A stretch of DNA of 64,000 nucleotides from Streptomyces sp. NBC_00370 (GCF_036084755.1 NZ_CP107968.1:5294501-5358500), one strand, 5' to 3'. Shown: positions 42,018-51,544, numbered from the stretch's first letter. The notes: generated by a model not told the origin, from the sequence alone. Made by a program: numbers and translations.

Positions 42018-43193
42018 GTGGACCTGTTCGAGTATCAGGCGAGGGACCTCTTCGCCAAGCACGGTGTACCGGTGCTGGCCGGTGAAGTCATCGACACGCC
42101 TGAGGCGGCCCGAGAGGTCACCACGCGTCTCGGCGGCAGGGCCGTCGTCAAGGCGCAGGTCAAGGTCGGCGGCCGGGGCAAGGCCGGCGGTGTGAAGCTG
42201 GCCTCCGACCCGGCTGACGCCGTCGAGAAGGCCGGTCAGATCCTGGGCATGGACATCAAGGGCCACACGGTCCACAAGGTGATGCTGGCCGAGACGGCGA
42301 ACATCGCGGACGAGTACTACGTCTCGTTCCTCCTCGACCGCACCAACCGCACGTTCCTCGCCATGGCGTCCGTGCAGGGCGGCGTGGAGATCGAGGTCGT
42401 CGCGGAGGAGAACCCCGAGGCGCTCGCCAGGATCCCTGTCGACGCCAACGAGGGCTGCACCCCCGAGAAGGCCGCCGAGATCGTCGCCGCCGCGAAGTTC
42501 CCGGCCGAGATCGCCGACCAGGTCGCCGACGTCCTGCAGAAGCTGTGGGTCGTCTTCATCAAGGAGGACGCCCTCCTTGTCGAGGTGAACCCGCTGGTCA
42601 AGTCCGGTGACGGCAAGATCATCGCGCTGGACGGCAAGGTCTCGCTCGACGAGAACGCGGACTTCCGCCAGCCCGAGCACGAGGCGCTTGAGGACAAGGC
42701 CGCGGCCAACCCTCTTGAGGCCGCCGCCAAGGCGAAGAACCTCAACTACGTGAAGCTCGACGGCGAGGTCGGCATCATCGGCAACGGCGCGGGTCTGGTC
42801 ATGTCGACCCTCGACGTCGTCGCGTACGCCGGTGAGAAGCACAGCGGTGTGAAGCCGGCCAACTTCCTCGACATCGGCGGCGGCGCCTCGGCCGAGGTCA
42901 TGGCGAACGGCCTGGAGATCATCCTCGGCGACCCGGACGTCAAGTCCGTCTTCGTCAACGTCTTCGGTGGCATCACCGCGTGCGACGAGGTCGCCAACGG
43001 CATCGTGCAGGCCCTCGAACTGCTCGCCTCCAAGGGCGAGAAGGTCGAGAAGCCGCTGGTCGTGCGGCTCGACGGCAACAACGCTGAGCTGGGTCGCAAG
43101 ATCCTGTCGGACGCCAACCACCCGCTCGTGCAGCGCGTGGACACCATGGACGGCGCGGCCGACAAGGCCGCCGAGCTCGCGGCTGCGAAGTAA
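42018..43193 (+). CDS. sucC: Succinyl-CoA synthetase beta subunit (ADP-forming)
   Basis: A 391-residue ATP-grasp protein, the beta subunit of succinyl-CoA ligase, which converts succinyl-CoA, ADP and phosphate to succinate, ATP and CoA in the TCA cycle. It begins MDLFEYQARDLFAKHGVPVLAG and has GGRGKAGGVKLA in the ATP-grasp fold, the metal-binding NPL in VEVNPLVKS, and the CoA-ligase half GGGASAEVMANGLEIIL. GTG 42018 is chosen by homology. It is followed by sucD after 22 bp. A 210-bp upstream region presumably holds the promoter. Confidence 0.97.
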   Translation: MDLFEYQARDLFAKHGVPVLAGEVIDTPEAAREVTTRLGGRAVVKAQVKVGGRGKAGGVKLASDPADAVEKAGQILGMDIKGHTVHKVMLAETANIADEYYVSFLLDRTNRTFLAMASVQGGVEIEVVAEENPEALARIPVDANEGCTPEKAAEIVAAAKFPAEIADQVADVLQKLWVVFIKEDALLVEVNPLVKSGDGKIIALDGKVSLDENADFRQPEHEALEDKAAANPLEAAAKAKNLNYVKLDGEVGIIGNGAGLVMSTLDVVAYAGEKHSGVKPANFLDIGGGASAEVMANGLEIILGDPDVKSVFVNVFGGITACDEVANGIVQALELLASKGEKVEKPLVVRLDGNNAELGRKILSDANHPLVQRVDTMDGAADKAAELAAAK

Positions 43194-43215
43194 GGGAAGA
43201 GGGAAAACCACAACC

Positions 43216-44100
43216 ATGGCTATCTTCCTCACCAAGGAAAGCAAGGTCATCGTCCAGGGGATGACCGGCGCCACCGGCATGAAGCACACCAAGCTCATGC
43301 TCGCCGACGGCACCAACATCGTCGGCGGTGTGAACCCCCGCAAGGCCGGTACGTCCGTCGACTTCGACGGCACCGAGGTCCCCGTGTTCGGCTCCGTCGC
43401 CGACGCGATCAAGGAGACCGGCGCCGACGTCTCGGTCGTCTTCGTACCGCCGGCCTTCGCGAAGGCCGCCGTCGTCGAGGCGATCGACGCGGAGATCCCC
43501 CTCGCGGTCGTCATCACCGAGGGCATCGCCGTCCACGACTCCGCCGCCTTCTGGGCGTACGCGGGCTCGAAGGGCAACAAGACCCGGATCATCGGCCCGA
43601 ACTGCCCGGGTCTGATCACCCCCGGCCAGTCCAACGCCGGCATCATCCCGGGCGACATCACCAAGCCCGGCCGGATCGGTCTCGTGTCCAAGTCCGGCAC
43701 GCTGACCTACCAGATGATGTACGAGCTGCGCGACATCGGCTTCTCGTCCGCCGTCGGCATCGGTGGCGACCCGGTCATCGGTACGACGCACATCGACGCC
43801 CTTGAGGCGTTCGAGGCCGACCCCGAGACCGACCTGATCGTGATGATCGGCGAGATCGGCGGCGACGCCGAGGAGCGCGCGGCCGACTTCATCGCCAAGA
43901 ACGTGACGAAGCCGGTCGTCGGCTACGTCGCGGGCTTCACCGCGCCCGAGGGCAAGACGATGGGCCACGCCGGCGCCATCGTCTCCGGCTCCTCCGGCAC
44001 GGCGCAGGCGAAGAAGGAGGCCCTGGAGGCCGCGGGCGTGAAGGTCGGCAAGACCCCGACCGAGACCGCCGAGCTGGCGCGCGCCATCCTCGCGGGCTGA
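43216..44100 (+). CDS. sucD: Succinyl-CoA synthetase alpha subunit
   Basis: A 294-residue alpha subunit carrying the CoA-binding N-terminal domain (VQGMTGATGMKHTKLM), the conserved GPNCPGLI and SKSGTLTY region, and the phosphohistidine in GKTMGHAGAIVSG. It catalyses the phosphohistidine step with SucC. ATG 43216 lies 22 bp after sucC, with GGGAAGAGGGAAAA upstream. A strong bidirectional terminator follows. Confidence 0.97.
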   Translation: MAIFLTKESKVIVQGMTGATGMKHTKLMLADGTNIVGGVNPRKAGTSVDFDGTEVPVFGSVADAIKETGADVSVVFVPPAFAKAAVVEAIDAEIPLAVVITEGIAVHDSAAFWAYAGSKGNKTRIIGPNCPGLITPGQSNAGIIPGDITKPGRIGLVSKSGTLTYQMMYELRDIGFSSAVGIGGDPVIGTTHIDALEAFEADPETDLIVMIGEIGGDAEERAADFIAKNVTKPVVGYVAGFTAPEGKTMGHAGAIVSGSSGTAQAKKEALEAAGVKVGKTPTETAELARAILAG

Positions 44101-44138
44101 CGGCTGACCGCAGACGGCACGCGCCGTCACAGCGCACA

Positions 44139-44190
44139 CACGCGGCCGGTCCCGCACCCCGGACATCAGGGGTGCGGGACCGGCCGCGTG
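44139..44190. terminator. Bidirectional terminator after sucD
   Basis: A perfect 22-bp stem with an 8-nt loop lies between the convergent sucD gene and the gene ending at 44206. It is among the strongest hairpins in the window. Confidence 0.88.
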
Positions 44191-44205
44191 CCGTCGTACG
44201 GTCCG

Positions 44206-45444
44206 TCAGTGCGCCTCCGGCACCAGCCGGGGCGGCCCGTTCATCGGCTCGTCCATCAGCCTCTCGCGCAGCTTCAGGTCCGCGCCCGTCAGCTGCTCGG
44301 GGCCGCCGCGCTGCGGCACCCCGCCGACCCGCTCGCTCGGCGCGCGCGGCGGCTCGTACTGCCTGGGCGCTGTCGCGACGGTGAACGCGGTCGCCCCGAT
44401 GATCAGTACGGTCAGGGCGACGGCCGACCGCGTCCAGAACTTGGCCCGCCGTTCGCCCGCAGTCCGTACGGCGCCCGCCGGTGCGATCGACGGCGGCGCG
44501 ACGGTACGGGTGAGGGTGCCGAGCTTCGCGTGCAGCTCCTCCGGGTCGGCCAGTTCGGGCACCCGCTCGGCGACCGCCTCCCGCGCGTGCAGCAGCCGGT
44601 TGGCCGCCGTCGGGGTGCTCGCCTCGGTCTCTGCCGCCGTCTCCGGCAGGTCGAGGCCGAGACCGTCGTAGAGCAGCAGGGTGCGCCGGTGCCGGGGCGG
44701 CAGCCGCAACAGCGCCTCACGCAGCGGCCGTCCCTCCCGCTCGGCCGCCGCTGCCGCCGGGTCGGGGCGCCGGTGGGAGAGCCGCAGCCGGTGCCACGGC
44801 GACAGCGCGTACTCGTAGGCGGCGGCCCGCACCCAGCCCGCCGGATCGCGGTCGACGGCGACCTCGGGCCAGCGGTGCCAGGCGAGATGGAACGCGCGCT
44901 CGACGGACTCCTGGGAGAGCGCGCGCCGGCCGGTCAGCAGATACGTCTGGCGGACGAGAGCGGGCGCCGCGTACGCGTACAGCGCGTCGAACGCCTGCTC
45001 AGCCGTCTCGGCCTTGGCGTACGGCGGGGCCTTGACGATGCTGACCTTCACCGCGGGCGGCTCGATCACCGCCACCGCGACCGCCGTATGCGCGGACGTG
45101 TCAGGTGCGGACGTGTCGGGCGCGGAAGCGGCGGGCGCGGAAGCGGCGGGCGCGAGCGCCGTTGCGGCGCGTTGGAGCGCGGCGGCGCGCACCTCGGCGG
45201 CCTCGCGCTCCTCCTTCTCCCGCAGCTCGACGGCGTAGCCGGCCAACAGGCGCGCGTAGGCGTCCCGTTTACGGCCCCGGGGAGCGGCCCTGCCGGTCTC
45301 CCAGCCCCGTAGGGTCGACTGCGTGACACCCAAGGCAGCCGCGACCTGCTTGGCCGTCAGGGACTTCGCCTCGCGCAGCCGGCGCCGTTCCTTGGGGACG
45401 GGCAGCGGGGGCGCGGGGGCGCTGTCCTTGGTGCTCTGCGTCAT
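44206..45444 (-). CDS. XRE HTH protein fused to sigma-70-like domain and membrane helix
   Basis: A 412-residue regulator with three parts: an XRE-type helix-turn-helix (residues about 23-65, SLTAKQVAAALGVTQSTLRGWETGR), an Ala-rich linker, and an ECF-sigma-like region (region 2-like in QAFDALYAYAAPALVRQTYLLTGRR to AYEYALS, region 4-like in EALLRLPPRHRRTLLLYDGLGLDLPETAAET). A single membrane helix (AVALTVLIIGATAFTVA) near residue 345 and a polar C-terminus follow. The sigma part is diverged, so it may not be a working sigma factor. Combining two DNA-binding modules with a membrane anchor is unusual. Family name not known to me. Confidence 0.72.
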   Translation of the reverse strand: MTQSTKDSAPAPPLPVPKERRRLREAKSLTAKQVAAALGVTQSTLRGWETGRAAPRGRKRDAYARLLAGYAVELREKEEREAAEVRAAALQRAATALAPAASAPAASAPDTSAPDTSAHTAVAVAVIEPPAVKVSIVKAPPYAKAETAEQAFDALYAYAAPALVRQTYLLTGRRALSQESVERAFHLAWHRWPEVAVDRDPAGWVRAAAYEYALSPWHRLRLSHRRPDPAAAAAEREGRPLREALLRLPPRHRRTLLLYDGLGLDLPETAAETEASTPTAANRLLHAREAVAERVPELADPEELHAKLGTLTRTVAPPSIAPAGAVRTAGERRAKFWTRSAVALTVLIIGATAFTVATAPRQYEPPRAPSERVGGVPQRGGPEQLTGADLKLRERLMDEPMNGPPRLVPEAH

Positions 45445-45560
45445 GACGAACTCCCCGCAGCACTGTACTGGGCGAAAAAGTACATAAGCGTATATTGAGC
45501 GACACGGCGACCATTCGCCCGTTACGCGAATAAAGCGCGTGTCGTTGGCAGCATGGCGGC

Positions 45561-47366
45561 GTGACCCAGGTGACTGATCGCGGTATGCCGCTGTCCTCGG
45601 CCTCGGCCGCCGAGCGTGGCCGGGCCGCCGCGCTGACCGCGTCCTTCCTGCGCGGAACCATCGCGGCGGGGCTCGGACTCGGCGCCATCGCCGTCCTCGT
45701 GATGGCGCTGTGGATCAGCTCGCCGTACCCGGACAGCGGCGCGGGCGGAGCCATGCACGTCGCGGCTGCGCTCTGGCTGCTCGCGCACGGCGTCGAGCTG
45801 ATGCGCCCCGACACCCTCTCGGGGGCGCCGGCGCCGCTCGGGGTCGTCCCGCTGCTGCTGGTGCTGCTGCCCGCCTGGCTCGCCTACCGGGCCGCGCGTG
45901 ACACGACGGAACCCGACGAGGGACGGCCCCAGCTCACCGTGCTCGGCGCCGTGACCACGGTGGCCGGCGGGTATCTGCTGGTCAGCGCCGCAGTCGTGCT
46001 CTACGCGACGGGCGGCCCGCTCACCGCCTCCCCGCTGCGCGCGGCCCTCACGCTGCCGCTCGTCGTCGTACCGGCGACTTTCGCGGGGGCCTGGTCGGGT
46101 ACCGGCCGCTCGGCGGGACCGCTGCCGCTCTGGCTGCCGGAAGCCGTACGGGCGTTCCTCGTCCGTACGGTCTGGGCGCCCGCGACCCGGCGCAGGACGG
46201 GCGCCGCGCTGCGCTCGGGGGGCGCGGGCGCGGCCGTGCTGCTGGGCGGCGGTGCGCTGCTCGTCGGGGTCTCGCTGGTGTGGCACGGCGACGCGGCGCA
46301 GGAATCGTTCCTGCGGCTCTCCGGGATCTGGTCGGGGCGGTTCGCGGTCATGCTGCTGGGGCTCGTACTCGTGCCGAACGCGGCGGTCTGGGGCGCCGCT
46401 TACGGCCTCGGTCCGGGATTCGCCCTCGGTACGGGGGCGACGGTCGGCCCGCTCGGCGTCACCGGCAGCCCGGAGGCGCCCGCGTTCCCGCTGCTCGCGG
46501 CCGTGCCGGGGACGTCGGGGACGCCGGTGCACTGGGCGTCCTTCGCGGTCCCGCTGGTCGCCGGTCTGGTGGTCGCCTGGTTCACGGTGCGGGTGGCGGC
46601 GCCCCCGTACGCGCTGCGCGAGGAGTCCTGGACCGCGCGCGAGACGGCGGTGGCGGTCCTGGTCGGCGGGGCGGGCTGCGGGGCGCTGAGCGCGCTGCTG
46701 GCGGCCGCCGCAGGCGGTCCGCTGGGGACGCACGACCTGGCGGAGTTCGGGCCGCTGTGGTGGCTTACGGGCGTCGCGGCGCTGGTGTGGACGCTGGCCG
46801 TGGGTCTGCCGGTGACGCTGGGGCTACGGGCCTGGCGGCTGCGGGAGCGGCGGGTCAAGGCCGTGGACACGGCGGAGCACCAGACGATTCAGCCGGTGGA
46901 GACCACCGCGGCCGGCGAGACCGGCACCGAGACCGGGACGAAGACCGACACCGCGGCGCCCGCGGCCGACGAGACCGCGAAGGTGGCCTGGTGGCGTGCG
47001 CTGCTCTGGTGGACCGGCGCACGGGCCGACGGCGCACCGGCCGTCGCTTCGGCGGTCGCCGCCGTACCGCAGCCCGCGCGTCCGGCGGCGGAAGGGCCGG
47101 ATGCCGACACCGATCCGGACGCCGACTACGACTTCCTGCCGGCCGAGGCCTGGCACGACGACGACGCGCGCGAGGCCCGCTGGGCGGCGTTCAAGGAGGT
47201 CGCGGACGGTCCGGTGCCCGCCTTCCCCACGCCGGCCGCACCTGTCGTGCCCGTCACGCCCCCTCAGCAGCAGGAGCCGCCCTCCACGGAGGAGGGCGGC
47301 TCCAAGACCGAGACCGATCAGCGCGACAAGGGCGAGGCTGACAACCCGCCCACCGCTACTCCTTGA
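45561..47366 (+). CDS. DUF6350-type multi-pass membrane protein
   Basis: A 601-residue protein with roughly ten hydrophobic segments in the first 430 residues. A soluble C-terminal tail follows, rich in Thr/Glu/Ala (VETTAAGETGTETGTKTD) and ending in a Lys/Asp/Glu-rich stretch. It fits the actinomycete DUF6350 family, often next to purN as here. No transport motif was recognised. GTG 45561 chosen for the basic leader. Its last 11 bp overlap the convergent gene on the other strand. Confidence 0.72.
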   Translation: MTQVTDRGMPLSSASAAERGRAAALTASFLRGTIAAGLGLGAIAVLVMALWISSPYPDSGAGGAMHVAAALWLLAHGVELMRPDTLSGAPAPLGVVPLLLVLLPAWLAYRAARDTTEPDEGRPQLTVLGAVTTVAGGYLLVSAAVVLYATGGPLTASPLRAALTLPLVVVPATFAGAWSGTGRSAGPLPLWLPEAVRAFLVRTVWAPATRRRTGAALRSGGAGAAVLLGGGALLVGVSLVWHGDAAQESFLRLSGIWSGRFAVMLLGLVLVPNAAVWGAAYGLGPGFALGTGATVGPLGVTGSPEAPAFPLLAAVPGTSGTPVHWASFAVPLVAGLVVAWFTVRVAAPPYALREESWTARETAVAVLVGGAGCGALSALLAAAAGGPLGTHDLAEFGPLWWLTGVAALVWTLAVGLPVTLGLRAWRLRERRVKAVDTAEHQTIQPVETTAAGETGTETGTKTDTAAPAADETAKVAWWRALLWWTGARADGAPAVASAVAAVPQPARPAAEGPDADTDPDADYDFLPAEAWHDDDAREARWAAFKEVADGPVPAFPTPAAPVVPVTPPQQQEPPSTEEGGSKTETDQRDKGEADNPPTATP

Positions 47367-48384
47367 TCCCGAAGACCGAGACCAGCGAGTGCGGCAGCTC
47401 GTCGTTGCACGAAATCTGACCCGTTTTGGTGAGGGCGTCGTCCACACAGGTGTAGTAGTCGCGGTAGACGAGCTGCACCGTGAACGTCGCCGCCACGATC
47501 GCCAGCGCGAGCCCGGCCGTCACGATCCCGCTCACCGCGGCCGTCGTCTGCGGCTTGCCGGTACCCGTCGTACCGGCCGGCGGACGCTGTCCGCCCTGGG
47601 CCGACGACCGCTGCGGACCCGCCGCAGGGGCGCGGTCCGACGGCTCGGCCGACGGCTGGGCCGGGGCGTTGAACGGGTCGGGCCTGCCGGCGGCGGCGCG
47701 GCCCTCCGTGCGCTGCGCCGGCTGCTTGTTCCGCAGCGAACTGATGCCCCAGTACAGACCGAGCGCGCCGAGCAGCAGCGCAATCTCGGGGAAGTTGAAC
47801 AGCGCGAAGAAGAAGGCCCACATCCCCGCCAGCAGGGCGTAGCGGGCGCGGCGCTGGGCAGGGTCCTTCGGGTCCCAGCGCAGCCCGCGGCCTCCTTCGG
47901 GACCACCCTGGCCAGGCTCCCGGCCCGGTCGGCCGTTCTGTGGATCCGGGGTGTTGCGGCTGCCCGGACGGCTGCCGAAGCCGCCCTGCGAGCGGCCGGG
48001 CTGCTGGCTGCTCCACTGGCTGCCCCAGACCGGACGGTCGCCGTCCGCGCCCGAACCGTCGTCGGGGGAGTCACCGCCGCCGTGGTGGCGGGGCCGCCAC
48101 GGCTGGTCGGGTCTGTCCTCGGGCGGAGGCGCGAACGGATTGTCGTCGGAAGGACCGGACGAAGGCCCGGACGATCCCGGACCGGAATCCGAGCCCGAGC
48201 CCGAGCCGGAATCCGAGCCCGAGCCCGAGCCGGAACCCGAGGCCGGGTCGCCCGGTTCAGCAGGTCCTGACGACCCGGAGGACCCCGTGGGCCCGGTGGA
48301 AGAGGACTGGCGTTCCCGCTGCAGCAGCACCGGCCCGGAGGGCGGCGGGAGGTGGAGCGCCGTGCGGCGGCGTCGGTCCGGCAT
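47356..48384 (-). CDS. Membrane protein with low-complexity N-terminus
   Basis: A 342-residue protein: a disordered N-terminus of about 160 residues rich in Ser, Gly, Asp and Pro (including a Gly-Ser-Asp repeat), then two hydrophobic segments (MWAFFFALFNFPEIALLLGALGLYWG and VSGIVTAGLALAIVAATFTVQLVY), a linker, and a short tail with two Cys (YTCVDDA, ISCNDEL). Family not recognised beyond actinomycete membrane proteins. It converges with the DUF6350 gene (11-bp overlap). The spacer to purN carries the purN promoter. Confidence 0.7.
   Translation of the reverse strand: MPDRRRRTALHLPPPSGPVLLQRERQSSSTGPTGSSGSSGPAEPGDPASGSGSGSGSDSGSGSGSDSGPGSSGPSSGPSDDNPFAPPPEDRPDQPWRPRHHGGGDSPDDGSGADGDRPVWGSQWSSQQPGRSQGGFGSRPGSRNTPDPQNGRPGREPGQGGPEGGRGLRWDPKDPAQRRARYALLAGMWAFFFALFNFPEIALLLGALGLYWGISSLRNKQPAQRTEGRAAAGRPDPFNAPAQPSAEPSDRAPAAGPQRSSAQGGQRPPAGTTGTGKPQTTAAVSGIVTAGLALAIVAATFTVQLVYRDYYTCVDDALTKTGQISCNDELPHSLVSVFGIKE
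48182..48240 (-). repeat. Gly-Ser-Asp coding repeat
   Basis: Near-identical short units (plus-strand CCCGAGCCCGAGCCGGAATCCGAG-like) encode the Gly-Ser-Gly-Ser-Asp stretch of the membrane protein. Simple tandem duplication fits. Confidence 0.65.
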
Positions 48385-48524
48385 CTGGTGAACGTCTTCC
48401 CCTCAGACCCTGCGCGCGGGGGTCTTGGTCTCGTATGGCCCGTCGAGAGACGGAACCCTGTCCCCTGACGCTACCTCCCGGCCACGCCCCCGTCCCGTGG
48501 GGGCGGCTCGGTGTGCCGGTATCG

Positions 48525-48552
48525 TTGCTGACGGTCGGCTCCTTCGTAGAGT
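48525..48552 (+). promoter_or_regulatory. Probable purN promoter
   Basis: TTGCTG (48525-48530) and TAGAGT (48547-48552) are spaced by 16 bp, matching a vegetative actinomycete promoter, about 97 bp upstream of the purN start. Confidence 0.5.
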
Positions 48553-48648
48553 TCCCCACATCGCGGGACACGATTTGTTCGTACGACCACACAAAGCCCG
48601 CAGGGACCTCTCGCCGAGGCCGTGCTCGCGCACAGAAAGGCGCCCGTC

Positions 48649-49281
48649 GTGGCCTCCGCGCCCCTCTCCCGTCTCGTGGTCCTGGTCTCCGGATCCGGTA
48701 CGAATCTGCAGGCCCTGATCGACGCCATCGGCGACGACCCGGAGGCCTACGGCGCACGGATCGTCGCTGTCGGCGCCGACCGCGACTCCATCGCCGGTCT
48801 CGACCGCGCCGAGCGCGCGGGGCTGCCGACCTTCGTCTGCCGGGTGGGCGACCACGCGACACGTGCGGAGTGGGACGCGGCGCTGGCCGCCGCCACCGCG
48901 GCGTACGAGCCCGACCTGGTGGTCTCGGCCGGTTTCATGAAGATCGTGGGGAAGGAGTTCCTCGCGAGGTTCGGCGGGCGCTTCATCAACACGCACCCCG
49001 CCTTGCTGCCCAGTTTTCCCGGTGCCCACGGCGTACGCGACGCACTCGCGTACGGGGCGAGGGTCACCGGCTGCACCGTCCACTTCGTCGACGACGGTGT
49101 CGACACCGGCCCGATCATCGCCCAGGCGGTGGTCGAGGTGCGGGACGAGGACCACGAGGACGGTGGCGTCGCGCTCCATGAGCGCATCAAGGAAGTCGAG
49201 CGACGGCTGCTCGTCGATGTCGTGGGGCGTCTGGCCCGGCACGGCTACCGCATTGAGGGACGAAAGGTGTCAATCCAGTGA
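48649..49281 (+). CDS. purN: Phosphoribosylglycinamide formyltransferase
   Basis: GAR transformylase of 210 residues, adding the first formyl group in purine synthesis from 10-formyl-tetrahydrofolate. It has the GSGTNLQALIDA phosphate loop, the catalytic Asn-His of FINTHPALLPSFPGAHG, and HFVDDGVDTGPIIAQ. GTG 48649 follows GAAAGG. The stop overlaps purH (GTGA), so the two are coupled. Confidence 0.96.
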   Translation: MASAPLSRLVVLVSGSGTNLQALIDAIGDDPEAYGARIVAVGADRDSIAGLDRAERAGLPTFVCRVGDHATRAEWDAALAAATAAYEPDLVVSAGFMKIVGKEFLARFGGRFINTHPALLPSFPGAHGVRDALAYGARVTGCTVHFVDDGVDTGPIIAQAVVEVRDEDHEDGGVALHERIKEVERRLLVDVVGRLARHGYRIEGRKVSIQ

Positions 49282-50837
49282 CCGCCGAAGGTACGAAGCG
49301 GCCGATCCGCCGCGCGCTGGTCAGTGTCTACGACAAGACGGGCCTCGAAGAGCTGGCCCGCGGGCTGCACGAGGCAGGCGTCACGCTGGTCTCGACAGGA
49401 TCGACGGCCTCGAAGATCGCCGCCGCCGGTGTGCCCGTCACCAAGGTCGAGGAGCTGACCGGCTTCCCCGAGACGCTGGACGGCCGCGTCAAGACGCTGC
49501 ACCCGCGCGTCCACGCCGGCATCCTCGCCGACCTCCGGCTCGACTCGCACCGCGAGCAGCTGGCCGAACTGGACATCGAGCCCTTCGAACTCGTCGTCTC
49601 GAATCTGTATCCGTTCCGCGAGACCGTCGAGTCCGGGGCGACCCCGGACGAGTGCGTCGAGCAGATCGACATCGGCGGCCCCTCGATGGTGCGCGCCGCC
49701 GCCAAGAACCACCCGTCGGTCGCCATCGTCACCAGCCCCGACCGCTACGCCGACGTGCTCGCGGCCGTGCGGGACGGCGGGTTCGACCTGACGACCCGTA
49801 AGCGGCTGGCCGCCGAGGCGTTCCAGCACACCGCCGCGTACGACGTGGCCGTGGCGTCCTGGTTCAACGAGGACTACGCGGCGGACGACTCCGGCTTCCC
49901 CGAGTTCCTCGGCGCCACCTACGAGCGGTCGGCGGTGCTGCGCTACGGAGAGAATCCGCACCAGCCCGCCGCGCTGTACACGAGCGGTACGGGCGGCCTC
50001 GCCGAGGCCGAGCAGTTGCACGGCAAGGAGATGTCGTACAACAACTACACCGACACGGACGCCGCGCGCCGGGCCGCCTACGACCACGCCGAGCCGTGCG
50101 TCGCGATCATCAAGCACGCCAACCCGTGCGGGATCGCCATCGCCGACAACGTGGCCGAGGCGCACCGCAAGGCCCACGACTGCGACCCCGTCTCCGCGTT
50201 CGGCGGGGTGATCGCCGTCAACCGGCCGGTGTCGGTGGCGATGGCCGAGCAGGTCGCCGAGATCTTCACCGAGGTCATCGTGGCGCCCGACTACGAGGAC
50301 GGCGCCGTCGAGGTGCTGGCCCGCAAGAAGAGCATCCGGGTGCTGCGCTGCGCCGGTGCCCCGGCCAACTCCGTCGAGGTGAAGGCCGTCGACGGCGGCG
50401 CGCTGCTCCAGGTCACCGACCGGCTCCAGGCGGACGGCGACGACCCGGCCACCTGGACGCTGGCCACCGGCGATGCGCTGACCGAGGCCGAGCTGGCCGA
50501 GCTGGCCTTCGCCTGGCGCGCCAGCCGCGCCGTCAAGTCCAACGCGATCCTGCTCGCCAAGGGCGGCGCTTCCGTCGGCGTCGGCATGGGTCAGGTCAAC
50601 CGCGTCGACTCGGCGAAGCTCGCTGTCGAGCGCGCGGGGGAGGAGCGGGCGCGGGGTTCGTACGCGGCGTCCGACGCGTTCTTCCCGTTCCCCGACGGTC
50701 TTGAGGTGCTGCTCGAAGCGGGCGTCAAGGCCGTGGTGCAGCCGGGCGGTTCGGTCCGTGACCCGCTGTCGGTCGAGGCGGCGGAGAAGGCCGGCGCGAC
50801 GATGTACTTCACCGGGACGCGGCACTTCTTCCACTGA
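49278..50837 (+). CDS. purH: Bifunctional AICAR formyltransferase / IMP cyclohydrolase
   Basis: A 519-residue enzyme for the last two steps of IMP synthesis. The N-terminal MGS-like cyclohydrolase half (VSVYDKTGLEELARGL, KTLHPRVHAGIL) and the C-terminal AICAR transformylase half (KEMSYNNYTDTDAARR, IKHANPCGIA, GASVGVGMGQVNRVDS) are both complete. It is coupled to purN by a 4-bp overlap. Terminator follows at 50872. Confidence 0.97.
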   Translation: MTAEGTKRPIRRALVSVYDKTGLEELARGLHEAGVTLVSTGSTASKIAAAGVPVTKVEELTGFPETLDGRVKTLHPRVHAGILADLRLDSHREQLAELDIEPFELVVSNLYPFRETVESGATPDECVEQIDIGGPSMVRAAAKNHPSVAIVTSPDRYADVLAAVRDGGFDLTTRKRLAAEAFQHTAAYDVAVASWFNEDYAADDSGFPEFLGATYERSAVLRYGENPHQPAALYTSGTGGLAEAEQLHGKEMSYNNYTDTDAARRAAYDHAEPCVAIIKHANPCGIAIADNVAEAHRKAHDCDPVSAFGGVIAVNRPVSVAMAEQVAEIFTEVIVAPDYEDGAVEVLARKKSIRVLRCAGAPANSVEVKAVDGGALLQVTDRLQADGDDPATWTLATGDALTEAELAELAFAWRASRAVKSNAILLAKGGASVGVGMGQVNRVDSAKLAVERAGEERARGSYAASDAFFPFPDGLEVLLEAGVKAVVQPGGSVRDPLSVEAAEKAGATMYFTGTRHFFH

Positions 50838-50871
50838 CGCACGTCCCACGGGTCCGCGCACCCGCACGCAC

Positions 50872-50905
50872 AGGGGCCGCGCCTCCCCCAGGGGAGCGCG
50901 GCCCT
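50872..50905 (+). terminator. Terminator after purH
   Basis: An inverted repeat with AGGGGCCGCGC / GCGCGGCCCT arms and a G/C-rich loop, with one bulge, lies 35 bp past the purH stop codon. The convergent RDD gene ends 34 bp beyond it. Confidence 0.65.
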
Positions 50906-50938
50906 CGTGCGGTCCTGCGGCTGTCGTCAGCGCACGTG

Positions 50939-51544
50939 TTACTTGGTCTTGATGACGATCGACGAGCAGATCTTGTCGGCGAACGTCTGGTTCTTCTCGT
51001 CCCACGCCGGCCACAGCCAGCCGATGTAGCAGGGGAGGCTGTCGAGGAAGTGCGCGAGGCGGCGGACGAACGCCATGCCGACGCCCAGCGGCTGACCGTC
51101 AGCCTCGCGGACCAGCCGGATCCCCACGGCCTTCTTGCCGATGGTCTGACCCGTCTTGCCCTCCTGGATCAGCTGCCAGATGGCTATACCGAGCAGCGCG
51201 AGGCCGCCGATCGCGGCGAAGATCCCGGAGATGGCGCCGTCGCTGTTCACGCCGATGATGAAGAAGAGGTACGGGACGAGGAAGACGAGCCCGTCGACGA
51301 TCGTGCCGAGGAACCGCGCGCCCCAGTTCGCGTAACTGGGCGTCGATCCGTAGCCGTATCCGCCCTGGCCGGGTGCCTGCGGGTAGCCGTACGGCTGGCC
51401 GGGCTGCTGCGGGTAGCCGTACCCCTGCTGCGGGACGCCCTGCGGGGCCTGCTGGGGGTAGCCGTATCCGGGCTGGCCCGGGGGTGTGCTGCCCGGCTGA
51501 CCCTGTTGCTGGCCGTACGGGTTGTTCGGGTCGCCGAAGCTCAT
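50939..51544 (-). CDS. RDD family membrane protein
   Basis: A 201-residue protein. A Gln/Gly/Pro/Tyr-rich N-terminus of about 70 residues with PGYGYPQQ-type repeats leads to an RDD domain (RFLGTIVDGLVFLVPYLFFIIG, then LALLGIAIWQLIQEGKTGQTIGKKAVGIRLVREADG). RDD proteins are small membrane proteins of mostly unknown role. ATG 51544 follows GGAGGAA with 8-nt spacing. It is divergent from folD across 234 bp. Confidence 0.85.
   Translation of the reverse strand: MSFGDPNNPYGQQQGQPGSTPPGQPGYGYPQQAPQGVPQQGYGYPQQPGQPYGYPQAPGQGGYGYGSTPSYANWGARFLGTIVDGLVFLVPYLFFIIGVNSDGAISGIFAAIGGLALLGIAIWQLIQEGKTGQTIGKKAVGIRLVREADGQPLGVGMAFVRRLAHFLDSLPCYIGWLWPAWDEKNQTFADKICSSIVIKTK

Noticed and set aside
41973..43700. 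575-residue minus-strand open frame opposite sucCD
   Set aside because: sucC and sucD are certain; the frame is a codon-bias shadow.
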